Assembly (NCBI GenBank): GCA_905182995.1
Contig: CAJJDP010000074.1
Span: 124,001 to 188,000, forward strand
Source: Paramecium octaurelia
Taxonomy: Eukaryota > Ciliophora > Oligohymenophorea > Peniculida > Parameciidae
Length of the DNA: 64,000 nt
Direction: 5' to 3'
Shown here: one piece after another, positions 10,040 to 22,534 of the stretch
Layout of the letters: each line of letters begins with the position of its first letter
How positions within the stretch are numbered: position 1 is the stretch's first letter
Notes under the pieces: model-generated
The model's database searches: none
What the model was told of the DNA's origin: nothing
Seen by the model: the letters and a program-made list of their open reading frames with translations, nothing else
Position numbers and translations under genes: made by a program

Positions 10040-13000
10040 ATTCTATATTGAGAAATTTTCTTTTATAGAGGATCTTTAATTTTCGATTATCATAATATCA
10101 TAGACAACAAATGTTACTGAAGAAGCGCTTTATAATCAATTGAGTCAAGATAAATATATAGCATTTAGGTAAGAAGAATATTTGTTATAATACCTGCTTC
10201 GGTCTTGTAATCACTACAACATAATTGATAAGGTATTCAAAAAGTTATTTGATTATACAATTAATAAAGTTCATAATCCCAATTCTCTTATTTTGATCTA
10301 TGTTGTTAAATAAAGAGATTAAAGTTCTTAAATATCTTTAGAATTCTATAAAGTTTTATTAAATTTGGAGTTTTCTGTTTAACTTGTTTCTTAATCTGAG
10401 GATAGGAATCCATACATTTTATAACTTTACGTGATTCCCTTCTGCCCTGCAAGAGAATTCTAACCCCCTTTGTGTGGCATAAAATGAAGTACCTAAACTA
10501 AAAAAATTTTATATTTGGTATTCTTTCTGTTAATAAGATTAAAAGAAATATAGGTTAATGCAACCTCTCCACCTTATAGATAAGAAGAAATAGCTTTGTT
10601 ATTCTTCGCCTATTCAATTAGTGTTATTATTTAACTGTGTAAGGATTTTTATTTTAGACTTTCTTTGAATATTTTATGACTAACGTAGTTATGTTAATTA
10701 CATTACTCTATATTTTTCTATAAATCTCTTTTTAACAACTGTAACATTCCATAAATTCTATGCTCATTTAAAAATGTTAGGCTAATAGTTCCCTAATCCT
10801 TATTTTTAATAGAATACCTTACAAATTAATAAACAATGTAAAGTAATAGAAATAGAAATTTTCAAATAATTTATTTTGCTTTATGAATTTGAGAAGAACA
10901 CGTTCTCTTGAAGAATAAAAGGTGTAAGATTTGTACGAGGTGTTGGCATTCTCAAAATATGTAAATGTGAAAGTATTCAAAATCATCATAGAAATACTTA
11001 AAAAATTGTCAATTTCAGATTCTCTAATTTTTTTATTACAAGTTAATAGAAACCAAAATTTTTGGGTAAACTATTTACAAGCTGACAATTTTTCCACTCA
11101 AGAAAAATGCTAGAAGTTAGACTAGATGATAAAAGAAATCAAATAAATTACTCAAATTATGATATTAATTCAGGGTCATGACTTCAATACCAGAAATTAC
11201 TCCACTCAAGATAATCTAGAAACAAAATAATTTCTAATTGAGAAAATAGGGAGAGATGAAAATATAATTGAATTCTTAAAATATTTAGTACATCTCACTT
11301 CCGTTGATAATAAATTTATCTAAAGTGGATCAAATTCTCTTCATTTCTTAGTTGAAATGAAAATTGATTTGAAAACACATTCCTTTGAAAATATTAAAAT
11401 TAGAAATACTTCACTTTTTGGAGGTAATTTTGCCAAATGTGATTTGAGTGGATCTGAATTTGACAATGTCATTATTAAAGGGATTAATTTAAATGGTTCA
11501 AATTTATTTAAATGTAAATGGGTCAATTTAAGAATGAATGTAATTGAGCTTAATAGTCATGGTGATTATGTAAATTCACTTTGCTATTCTCCCGATGGTC
11601 ATTAATTGGCTTCAAGTAGTAATAAATCCATTATTTTGTGGAATCTTAGAAGGGGAAATATAAGGTATGTTATCAAAAGAAAGAGAGAAGTAAAATCACT
11701 CTGTTATTCACCTAATGGTAAAATATTAGGTGCTTGTAGTGGGTAATTTATTTATTTATGGAATCTTTATACAAGTAAATAAAAATAAAAATTAACTGGT
11801 CATACTAGCTAAGTGAAGACAGTCCGTTTTTCTTCTAATGGTCTTAAATTAGCATCTGTTGATGTGGATAACTCCATCTATTTATGGGATGTTATAAAAG
11901 GAGAACCTATAGCCTAATGGGATGATTGTAATACATTTTGTTTCTCTCCTGATGCTGCTATGATAGCATATGCTAGTTTGTAAAACAACATCTATTTATT
12001 GGATGTTGAGACAGGAGAAGAAATGGCCATATTTAAGAAACATTACACCGAAATTTTATCAATCTGTTTTTCTCCTGATGGTACTACATTAGCATCTGGA
12101 GGTGGAGATTGTAAAACTGGTTCATGTTCCAGGGTCTTTTTATGGGATCTTAAAACAGGAAAATTTAAAGACGAATTAAATTATATGAAATGTAGGTTCA
12201 CTTCTGTCTGCTTCTCTCCTGATGGTACTAATTTAGCAGCTAGTGTTAATAATAATATAGTTGTATGGAATGTTGAGACTGGTGAAATAAAATACGATAT
12301 AAATGGTCATCATAATGAAATTAATTAAATCTGTTTCTCTCTTGATGGTAGATTATTAGCATCTGGTAGTGGTTCCGATAGCTAAATAAGTAGTAAATTA
12401 AACTCCTTGATTCGATTTTGGGATTTTAAGTCAATAGAATAGGAGGTTGATTCAGTTGCTCATAGGGGAAGTGTTAAATAAGTTTGTTTTTCTCCTGATG
12501 GTACGACATTAGCATCTGGTAGTTATGATAGCTCTATCCGTTTATGGGAGGTTAAGACAGGATAATAAAAAGCCAAATTAGATGGTCATTCATTAACAGT
12601 TTATTCAATTTGTTACTCTCCTGATGGTACTACATTAGCATCTGGTAGTGATGATAACTCTATCCGTTTATGGGATGTTAAGACAGGATAATAAAAAGCA
12701 AAATTAGCTGGTCATTCTAGGACAGTCAATTCAATTTGTTACTCTCCTGATGGTACTACATTAGCATCTGGTAGTGATGATAACTCTATCCGTTTATGGG
12801 ATGTTAAGACAGGATAATAAAAAGCAAAATTAGCTGGTCATTCTAGGACAGTCAATTCAATTTGTTACTCTCCTGATGGTACTACATTAGCATCTGGTAG
12901 TGATGATAACTCTATCCGTTTATGGGATGTTAAGACAGGATAATAAAAAGCAAAATTAGCTGGTCATTCTAGGACAGTCAATTCAATTTGTTACTCTCCT

Positions 13001-13996
13001 GATGGTACTACATTAGCATCTGGTAGTGATGATAACTCTATCCGTTTATGGGATGTTAAGACAGGATAATAAAAAGCAAAATTAGCTGGTCATTCTAGGA
13101 CAGTCAATTCAATTTGTTACTCTCCTGATGGTACTACATTAGCATCTGGTAGTGATGATAACTCTATCCGTTTATGGGATGTTAAGACAGGATAATAAAA
13201 AGCAAAATTAGCTGGTCATTCTAGGACAGTCAATTCAATTTGTTACTCTCCTGATGGTACTACATTAGCATCTGGTAGTGATGATAACTCTATCCGTTTA
13301 TGGGATGTTAAGACAGGATAATAAAAAGCAAAATTAGCTGGTCATTCTAGGACAGTCAATTCAATTTGTTACTCTCCTGATGGTACTACATTAGCATCTG
13401 GTAGTGATGATAACTCTATCCGTTTATGGGATGTTAAGACAGGATAATAAAAAGCAAAATTAGATGGTCATTCATCATATGTTTATTCAATTTGTTACTC
13501 TCCTGATGGTACTACATTAGCATCTGGTAGTGAAGATAACTCTATCCGTTTATGGGATGTTAAGACAGGATAATAAAAAGCCAAATTAGATGGTCATTCA
13601 TCATATGTTTATTCAATTTGTTACTCTCCTGATGGTACTACATTAGCATCCGGTAGTTGGGATAACTCTATCCGTTTATGGGATGTTAAGACAGGATAAT
13701 AAAAAGCCAAATTAGATGGCCATTCATCAACAGTTTATACAGTCGATTTCTCCCCTGATGGTACTACATTAGCATCTGGTAGTTCAGATTGTTCTATCCG
13801 TTTATGGGATGTTAAGACAGGATAATAAAAATGCAAATTAGATGGTCATTCAAATGAAGTGAATTCAATTTGTTACTCTCCTGATGGTACTACATTAGCA
13901 TCTGGTAGTTAGGATAAATCTATCCTTTTATGGGATGTTAAAACAAAACAACATGCTACATCACTATCTTTGATTGACAAATAGAGTATATTTTGA
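10040..13996 (+). CDS. STAND-like protein: helical region, pentapeptide repeats, 19 WD40 repeats
   Basis: The frame is open from about 10040; a 20-nt intron (10386-10405) joins FSVQL to ESIHF, and the rest is uninterrupted to TGA 13994. ATG 10484 is the first in-frame start after that intron; the true start is uncertain. About 300 helical residues end in [20 protein letters not shown], matching the region before pentapeptide repeats in STAND NTPases. Pentapeptide-like steps follow ([27 protein letters not shown]), then 19 WD40 blades of the form [24 protein letters not shown] proteins are signalling scaffolds whose beta-propellers sense ligands. No nucleotide-binding domain is visible, so this may be a truncated relative. 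Confidence 0.8.
12710..13465 (+). repeat. Six identical 126-bp tandem repeats encoding WD40 blades
   Basis: Units begin at 12710, 12836, 12962, 13088, 13214 and 13340 and look identical base for base. Each encodes 42 residues, one WD40 blade ([20 protein letters not shown]...). Diverged units of the same length flank them on both sides, from about 12458 to 13970. Identity including third codon positions means recent unequal crossing-over or gene conversion, or strong homogenisation. Copy number may differ in the real genome, because such arrays collapse or expand in assemblies. Confidence 0.97.
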
Positions 13997-15130
13997 TTAT
14001 TATTTCAGCTATTCCAGTTAAAATACTTCATATAACTTAAAATCCTATATTTTAAGCTTAAGGAGCATTGATATACAAAGGAGAATTTGTAACTCATATT
14101 GGAATGAACTTAAGAATACTATTTGAATAAAATTGAAGTTATATTTGAGAAGAATTTTTTGCATTATCATTTTTGTAATTCCTGTTAAATACAAACACTT
14201 TACTTGCTTCTTTTATTTGTGTAACAACTCTTTTTTTCTGGAAATCGTAAATTTTTAGATAATTTTAGCTTTAATGATCCTTTGGGATTGCTCTTTAACA
14301 ATACTATTTTTTAAAATTTATTTTTGTGTAATTAATTTTCTTCATTTTAGATTTATTATAAATTTGAAAAGAATATATTTATTAATAAATTTAAATATGT
14401 AACCTTAAATTTTTGGAGGAAATTCTAAAAAATTTCTTCTGGTTTTATTCTATTTTACACAACCTCGAAAAATAAATTGTTGTAGAAACCTGAATAATAA
14501 TAATTTATTAATCTATAATTTTACAAAGTAGACAATTGCAAATTTACAATTCCCTCAATACGTTATCAAAATTATTTAATTTAGATTCAACTAAAATAAA
14601 TGCTCTTTAAAAGCACTATACTCAAGATATTGGGATTAATTATTTAATATTTAAATCAATAATTTTATTTGTTTCGTCCAAGAAATTGATGCCGAATAAC
14701 ATTTCTTATGAATAGACTAATAGTTAAAAGGTTAAGAATCGATATAAAGTATTTTGATTAAATACGTAGTCTTTTAGTCTATTGTTTTATTGTTATGGCA
14801 AATGTATTTATAATTTACTCAGTTTCTTGCAGTTACATCTATTTTTCAGTGTGACCTACTTACTTCTTATGATAATTTATGTATTAAATTTTATCGGGAA
14901 AAGTAAATTACTTATAAGATAAGTTCCTCTTATTAGGATGTTTAATAATTAGCATTATATTAAGAAAGCTAATTTTAACTATTAATTAATTTATTAGATT
15001 GCTAAGTATTACAAATCAATTTTTGTTAAAACCAATTAATTTATGTATTAATAATAAATTTTTGGAAATAATTTAATATATTTAAATTAATTATTATAAT
15101 AATCTAAATATTTATAATATTTTACTCACC
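13997..15130. other. AT-rich intergenic region
   Basis: No convincing coding frame, tRNA or repeat is seen in these 1.1 kb downstream of the WD40 gene. Short frames exist on both strands but are interrupted by TGA or TCA every few dozen codons. The sequence is poly-A/T-rich with many TAAT blocks. Confidence 0.5.
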
Positions 15131-15149
15131 AAAATTATCATGTGAGATT

Positions 15150-15774
15150 AGAAGGACATATTCAATTTTGATGCAATAATTGTTGCAAACAGGATTTGGA
15201 TGAGGTTATGCTCATACTTAAACACATTGACAGCATTAAAAAGTTTTTCTAATAACATGTCCTAATAGAATAGAAAGAAAGTAATAAGTAATCATTATCT
15301 ACGCAAAGAAGGGAATTTCGGAGTTCAATGTGTTTAGTTCATCAAAGGATTTCAATTGTTATATGAATAAAATTTGCTATTAACAAATTAGGCATCTCCC
15401 TTAAGGTAGTTAAACTTATTATTTATGGGAATTATTGTTTTCAGTGGATATTGATCAATAAAATCAGTCACAAGATCTTATGTGAGGAGGTTAAATTACA
15501 ATTTTATTCACTAGATTTATATTAAATTCAATTTGAAATTCTTACTGAAAATTACAATTTAACATTTCCTGAAGAAATTAATATATATAAGATTTTTATA
15601 GCAAGAATTGAACCCCTACTATTAAACAAGAAATCGATAAGTATTCGAATTATTATTGTTTATAGAAATTAAAATTCTTTTAAAACATCACTAGTTTAGA
15701 AGTATAAGATACACAAATTATTAATCAATAAATTATAAAATTTCTTTCTCTATCAATATCCAGTTTTTGCCTGA
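15150..15774 (+). pseudogene. Two open coding-like blocks, possibly a decayed gene
   Basis: Block one (about 15170-15449) reads RLCSYLNTLTALKSF ... FGVQCVQFIKGFQLLYEQN and hits TGA at 15449-15451. Block two in another frame (about 15444-15774) reads FYSLDLYQIQFEILTENYN ... FLYQYPVFA and ends at TGA 15772. The only intron I can place between them is about 39 nt and leaves the phase wrong. I recognise no domain. It is either a gene with splicing I did not solve or a pseudogene. Confidence 0.3.
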
Positions 15775-15902
15775 ATAAATAATTCCCTTATTTAATAATC
15801 AATAATGGAAACTTTATAAATGATTCTCTAGAAACCATTTAAAAATTTATTAGTTATAATACTCGGTTATTTTATTATAATAAAAATAATTAATAATTCC
15901 TA

Positions 15903-17057
15903 ATGTCAAATCAATATGTGATCGTGCCACAAAATTATCGAAGCGATAGCATGGTCAGCATCTCACCAGCTGACAAACGATACTTTGAACAGGCCTAAGC
16001 TAAACAAAAGTCACCTCCACAGCAAATGATATTTGGAGGGTACTCACCATCGCCAAGTCTTCAAAAAAGTTTGAGCACACAGTTATCAGAACAAAGCATG
16101 GATGATGTATATATATTTTTGACATTTATTAGTTTGGTAGAATGCAAAAGGATTCAGATACTGAGCTAGTTGTCCAGTACATACTATAATTAAGAGATAC
16201 AGAAAAAAGGGAGCAAGCACTATCAGAATTATCAAAAAAGAGAGAAAGTTTTCCTCATTTGGCACCTCTCTTATGGCATTCTGTTGGTACCATAGCTATA
16301 TTGTAATATTTGTATTTATTTTAGTCTTCAAGAAATTGCAGTTGTTTATCAGCACTTGCAACCAGCCTAACTTACACCAACTCAGTCATCCAGAATCTGT
16401 AGTGTATTGGGACTCCTACAATGTTTAGCGTTACATGTTTAAACCAGATCCTGTTTCTTAAGAGGTATTTCAAATTTCAATATAGCTCATATTCCATTGT
16501 TTTTATATCCGTTTCTAAATACTAGCAACAAGAGTAAAGCATTTGAAAACCTAAGAGTTACTAGTTTGGGTGTCATAGGTGCTTTGGTGAAGGTTTAAAT
16601 ATTTTAAATTTTCATAGGGAGATGATCCAGAGGCAATTAATTTTTTAATGCAAACTGAAATCATTCCACTTTGTCTGAGAATCATGAAGAAAGGGCAAGA
16701 GCTTTCGAGAACAGTTGCTACCTTCATAGTTTAGAAAATTCTTCTTGACGACAATGGCCTTAATTATATCTGTTAGACTCCTGAAAGATTTTTTGCTGTC
16801 AGCCAAGTCTTACAAACTATGATTGATGATCTACATCAATCCTAAAAAGATGATTAGAGGTTATTGAGACATATAATTAGATGTTATTTAAGACTTTCTG
16901 AAAACCAAAAGTAATTTAACAATGTTAATTTAGAGCTGGAGAAGTTCTTAAAAAGTACTTGCCACAAGTATTAAAAGATCCAACTCAATCTTTCATTAAA
17001 GATGAAGTTGTAAAAAAGTGGCATAACAATTTGCTTCAAAATCTTTCGATCAAATGA
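15903..17057 (+). CDS. CNOT9: CCR4-NOT complex subunit 9 (Rcd1/Caf40)
   Basis: The product is 345 aa with five introns: 16107-16132, 16303-16324, 16465-16485, 16593-16617 and 16911-16933 (21-26 nt). After an 80-residue Ser/Gln-rich head comes the armadillo-like Rcd1 fold: [80 protein letters not shown] and [13 protein letters not shown]. The order and near-exact motifs make this unambiguous. CNOT9 holds the CCR4-NOT deadenylase together and binds tryptophan-containing partners such as GW182. It is intron-dense for this window. Confidence 0.97.
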
Positions 17058-17205
17058 TCATAAATATATGCATCTAAATAAATTAAAATCTTTGCTTATT
17101 GTTGCATATTTAGTAACTAAGGAATTAGTAATAAAAGAATATCTATTATCAAGTATAAAAATAATGTAATTCTATTAAAAAATAATCATTCTGGTTTTAT
17201 TGACT

Positions 17206-19315
17206 TCAATTTTTGAACCTTTCTACTAAGTATGAACTCCATTCAAACTATTGTTCTCCATACTCCTTTTTCTCTATCTTACATTTCAAAATCTAAAGCG
17301 CCTCTAATTAAGCTTCAATTATTCTTTATTTTTCAATTTGATAAATTAAGGCGAAATAATCATGATAATTTAATTTTGAACCTGTAAGTTTTTCTGTTTA
17401 ATTTTTTAGGGTTTCTTAATAATGATCAGAATGATATGTTTTAATTAAATTGTAAGCCTAATTGATAATGGTACTATCATAAATATCATCAAATAGATAT
17501 GAAATGCCTTAGTCATATTACCAGTTTAGCATTTTAAAATACATTAGTAAATCATCGTTGATTCGTGTGTATCTAATTTTGAATTTCATGTACTTGGACA
17601 ATTAGAAGTACTAAATGAATATTTTATTATATTGTTACTTCTGCAATATCACTTGCATATGGTATGTATTAAATATATTATGATTTCACTTCCACATAAT
17701 CGTATATGTTGTATTCTAGAGAAAACCCATATCGTAATAACAACGACCTATTAGAGATTGTTCCATACGAAAAGTATGCTTAAGCATCTTTTTCAAATTC
17801 ATCTTTACTTGAACATTTTATTACAAAATTATCAAATTAGTCTTCCTTCCAATCCGCTTTAGCTTCAAAAGGCTTGGCATTTTCAGGAATACCAACCTTT
17901 AACATCTCATCAACAGTTTCTATTGCTTATGGTTATTCTGGAATTTCAAATTATTTGAGTTCATAATTTTTTACTCTGAGTTTTTAATGAGCATATTCTT
18001 TTACTTTCTCTAAATACAGTTCTGAATTCTATGTGACATTTTATATGATATTAGACACCTATTCATAAGTCAAAGCGTCAATTTCATATAACTTAATTTA
18101 TTCCTGAATATACTCTAAAGTCTTAGAAACAAATATGATGGTAAAATTGTCTCTTAAATTTAAGTTTTCCTAAAACCATCTTTTATTCTTCATATATTAA
18201 ATTTGTAATTCTATTCTATAATTGCATTTTTCTTGGTAAAGTCTCAATTTTGTTATTGCATCAAGATCTTAATAGTCCACTTAATTTTAATACACAGTTA
18301 ACTCTTACTCAATTAGTTTATAGGTTGGGGTCTTCTATTTGTAAATTTTGATTTGCTCTTAAATTTCAAATGGGTATTGGTAATCTTCTTACTCATATGA
18401 ATCGCTATCACCATCTGACTCATCCGATTCATTAGTATCTGATTCCTTATCATCTTTGGGTTTATTGAGGTTACTTTCTAAATATAAGCCTTTGTATCTC
18501 ACATCAGTATTCTCATGATTAAACATTTCGCAAAATGGAACAAAAGCTACTTGCTCTAAAGTGGATCCAAAGCATCTACTTACCAAATGTATGAATATCC
18601 ACTTAATATTTTCAAAACTATAAGTTTCTTTTTAAAAATGTTAAGGAAACTAATCCAAAATATGGGTTAATGTTTTTTAGATCAATAAGAAATCTTGCAA
18701 TTCTCTCTTGGCTTTCAAAATTAGTTTTTCATCATTCAATAATTTTAGTTCCTCCTCGGACCAAAATATCAAGTAGTCTATATCTCTTGGTAAGTTAGAA
18801 ATTAAATGATACCATTATGATTATCTTAAAATTTATTTGAAAATTAATACCTTCCTAATTAAGATTGGTATAATATATATGTGAGTAGGATTCTATCCTG
18901 CCATCCTCCTGCACAATGCTAACAAAAAAATTAAGGATAAGCATCAAAGATTTCTTGAATATCAGAAAAATATGCAATTTTCGTGGTCAACATCAATTCT
19001 CTTGGCACTGATACAAGAATTGAATCAGTTTCAATTTTCTGAATAGCTAATCAAATTTGTATTTGAATTTACTTTGTAATCCTAAATAAGGTAAATTGTT
19101 TCTTGTTCTAAATTAAGCCAATCGCAAATTATTAATTCTCATCCCTCTTTCTAATAAATAATCGACATATTCTTAAAATTCTTTCTATCCCTCCACTTAT
19201 ATTGCTGAAGCATCTGTTTTGTAGATTCCCTTTATCTGTGTTAATATATGGATGTCATTTATACATTATGAAATAAAGTAGCAATCCTTTTACTAATTGA
19301 TGTTGTTTATTGCAT
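17206..19315 (-). CDS. SET-domain methyltransferase, Rubisco-LSMT/SETD3-6 type
   Basis: The model has 659 aa and four introns (19236-19264, 19047-19072, 18825-18850 and an unusually long 49-nt one at 17641-17689). The split SET domain shows ILVSVPRELMLT, then DIDYLIFWSEEEL, SRCFGSTLEQVAFVPFCEMF followed by NHENTD (the N-H catalytic block), and YGTISNRSLLLRYGF. An acidic insert (ESDTNESDESDGDSDSYE) of roughly 200 residues separates the last two. The tail matches the LSMT substrate-binding domain (RYTRINDDLLMYFKMLNW). Such enzymes methylate Lys or His on non-histone proteins; the substrate is unknown. Confidence 0.9.
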
Positions 19316-19478
19316 TTATATAATATTGTGATATTGATAAATAAAATCATGAAAACTAGAGATCTATAATTTATTTTTATATCATGCAAGATCATTTTAT
19401 AAGTAGTTTCCATAGTCCTTTAAGATAATGAGATAAATGATTATTTAATAATTATTATTATTTACTTAGTTAGAGAGG

Positions 19479-20007
19479 ATGTAGAATAATAAGAAAGCTA
19501 AAAGAACAAAATTAACCAAAGAATAAATAGATGTGTTGTAATAAGCATTTACATTGTTTGATACAGATAAATCAGGATCAATTGATGAATCAGAATTAAG
19601 AAATGCTATGAAAGTAATCTAAGATTTTAATATTAGGCTCTTGGATTCAATGCTTCTAAAGAAGAAGTTCAAAAGATGGTTGAGTAAATAGACAGAGATG
19701 GATCTGGTACAATCGAATTTTAGGAATTCGTTGAAATGATGAAAAAGAAAATGTTGGAGGATAAGAATGTTGAAGTCGAAATAGAAAAAGCATTCAACTA
19801 TTTTGATGATGACAATGAAGTAATTAACTTTAAATAATTTAGGGTGCCATTGATCTAGAAAAATTAAGAAGAGTTGCAGCTGATTTAGGAGAAGAATGCG
19901 ATGAGCAAACTTTAAAAGATATGATTTATGCTGCTGATCTTGATTAAGATGGCAAAGTTAGCAAAGATGAATTCATGATGGTTATGAGGAAAATGAAATT
20001 AATATGA
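19479..20007 (+). CDS. Centrin-type EF-hand protein
   Basis: The product is 160 aa, two 23-nt introns (19614-19636, 19820-19842). A short basic head leads to four EF-hands: DTDKSGSIDESE, DRDGSGTIEFQE, DDDNEGAIDLEK and DLDQDGKVSKDE. Loops 1, 2 and 4 have good ligands; loop 3 ends in Lys instead of Glu and probably does not bind calcium. KEQIDVLQQAFTLFDTDKSG and the EVEIEKAFNYFDDD linker are centrin-like rather than calmodulin-like. Paramecium centrins build basal bodies and the contractile infraciliary lattice; which of these applies is not decidable. It lies divergent to the SET gene, 163 bp away. Confidence 0.93.
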
Positions 20008-20026
20008 TATATGCTTTAAAATTTCA

Positions 20027-21199
20027 TCAAATACGATCTCCAGCAGCCATTTTTTAAGCAAGAGTTTCCTTAAGGTCTCTTATATTCACATTTAGCAATC
20101 CAACCACCTCTGAAACTATATTACGATCATCTGCTCTTGACGTTCTTCTTTAAGTATAGTCATAAGCTGCTTATTAACATTCATTTCTCCTATCTTCCTT
20201 CGTATATTCCTTAGATTCAAGTCTGAGATTTAAATCATCTATCTTCTTGTGATTATCTGCCAATCTATCTTTAAGAGATTAAATCAAAGCCTCTAATTCA
20301 TCTATTTCCTTATCATAAATTTTGAAATCTGTGTTCATAAACTTTTAATATTCTGTATACCATCTTACCCTCTCCTCCTCTGCTTTTCTCTCCACTTACC
20401 AGATTTCATCTATTTGCCTAATTAAAGATTCACTCAAATCTATAATATTTCTTAAAACACCTATATTATTTCCATTTTAACTCATCTGAATCATAAAGTC
20501 TATTATATCTTAAAAAGGTTTTCCTAATGATTTGAACTTACCAAAACTAACCAGTTGCTTTGTTACCTCTGCAAAAACTTCTGGTCTCACTGTTGTTTTC
20601 TCTGTCTGTAACTCCATAAAGTTTGTTCTTAGCTTTTAGGCATATACTAATTTCACTTCTTCTAATGTTTTAATTATCTTTCCCACTTCTCCTCTCTTAT
20701 CCTCATATACTTTAACTTAATATTCTCTAATAACATCTACTTCATTCATTCCTTTTCTCAAGTTCTTTCTCAAAGCATTTTTCTCATCTAAGATCTTTTT
20801 CTTTGATCTAATTAATATTTTTGCTTAACATACTCTATACTAGCTTTCAGTTAATCTATGGCTCCTTAAATCTTTACCTTCAATCTCTTTATATCATCAA
20901 TCTCATTATTAAGATTGGACAGATCTATATCGCATTTTTATTGAAACTCTCTATTTTCTAAGTCCTCCTCCTTCTAATCTTTTTAATATTTATCTTCTAA
21001 ATCTTACAGAGTATCTATTATTCTCTAGTAAATAACCACTTTACCTATCCAAAGGAGTATTTGTTTATAATGATAATAATGCTGTTGATAGTAGCGTATG
21101 CCCCAATTGTGTTTATAATAAACTCTCTACTCTAGAGCTCAATTTTGTCTCGCATTGTACAATTAACAAGCAAAGGAATAAAGTATAAATAACTTTCAT
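20027..21199 (-). CDS. Trichocyst matrix protein family member
   Basis: The product is 373 aa with introns 21015-21039 (25 nt) and 20808-20833 (26 nt). A signal peptide opens it (MKVIYTLFLCLLIVQCE). Next come TPLDRQNTLQDLEDKYQ and an acidic EDLENREFQQKCDIDLSNL, a pattern I associate with Paramecium TMPs, then long coiled coils (KEIDELEALIQSLKDRLADN). TMPs are made as precursors, cleaved and packed as a crystal in trichocysts, which expand on calcium-triggered exocytosis. The family assignment is from architecture and remembered motif style, not an alignment. It is convergent with the centrin gene, with only 19 bp between the two stop codons. Confidence 0.82.
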
Positions 21200-21746
21200 T
21201 GAAAATAAAATTATAAAACGAATTTTCAATAAGAAATATTCATTAATACTATTAAGGTACTCTTTAGTCGTTGATATTTAGAGAAGAAAAGCACTGCTGT
21301 AAAAACTATATTGATCTTTAATTCCAATTCTTTTTCAATTCTTATAAAGTTCTAATTTTAATTAATAAAAGTGTGATAAATAGATCTTATATCCTTAGCC
21401 AAAATTCGATAATTCTATCTTAATTCATATAGGCTAAAGTTATATTGCATAATTTTATCAATATATAAAAACTCTATTAACAATTTTTATTTTTTTCCTT
21501 CTATTATTAAGTATTATATCATATGAACTTAACATAAAACTTTAAGAGAAAGTTCTCAAGATTCTGAAGAGATATACATAAATGAATAAAAATAAACCTT
21601 AAATTGAATCATATGTTACACGATTTTTTATTAGCTATATGGGCTTATCTAAATTACACTGATGCTATTGTATTGTATTTCTTGAGAGTATAAATTTAAT
21701 GATTTTGAAATTATCAAAACAAATAATTTTATAGAATAAATTTCAC
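21200..21746. other. AT-rich intergenic region
   Basis: About 550 bp between the trichocyst gene start and the PMS2 stop. I see no frame, tRNA or repeat worth reporting. It must contain the promoter of the trichocyst protein gene, but no motif stands out. Confidence 0.5.
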
Positions 21747-22471
21747 TCAATACAATAAATTATTGGCAAACCCCTTGCTAAATTTAGTTTATTTTGGTTG
21801 CTGAACTTAAATCAACGTTGGTCTTCCGTGAGGGCAATTCCATGGAGAAATTAAAGTTGTTAAATTTTTGACTACGTTTTCCATTTCTTTTGCTTGTAAA
21901 TCTGAACCAACCATTATTGAAGTTCTGCAGGCTTGGGAAGCTAATTTCTGTTTTATTTACGGGATTTCGATTTGATCTAATTTTTTGCCTAAACTCAATT
22001 GATCTAGAATTTAGAGCAAAGTATCAGCTCCTAGTTGAATATTACTATAACTGGGGCACGTTTTCACTTTAACACCATTTTCTGTTATCTCTACTTGATA
22101 TTTGAATTTATCATTGATTTATTATTAATTATCTATCAGTAATTCTAACAGAAATCCTGATAATTTGAGAGTTATTGGTACTATTAACTAGGCTCTATTG
22201 AATTTTAATTAATTGATTAATCTTTCGTAATTGTATTTCTCATCACAAGCATGCTAATCAAGAACATATATTTTCTCTGCATGCTCACAAATAATAAATC
22301 CCTTATTAAATTAACCAATAATTTATAAGTTATTGAAGTGTTCTTTGAGGAAATGATTTTATTTTGATAGTTATTCAAATTCATCAGCTTCAAATAATTA
22401 TTTTTCTTCTTTTTGTTAAGCTACTTCATTAAATTTTAATTATAGTTTCTCATTATTCGCTTAAGAAGTTG

Positions 22472-22534
<63 letters not shown>

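Noticed and set aside
12710-13465. CRISPR-like or satellite array
   Set aside because: Units have no spacers and encode in-frame WD40 blades inside a long CDS.
18784-18812. Fifth intron in the SET-domain gene
   Set aside because: It came from a dropped base in a T run; with the correct count the frame reads straight through into FWSEEEL.
22473-22532. Non-coding microsatellite
   Set aside because: It is in frame between two conserved PMS2 domains and reads as poly-Q.
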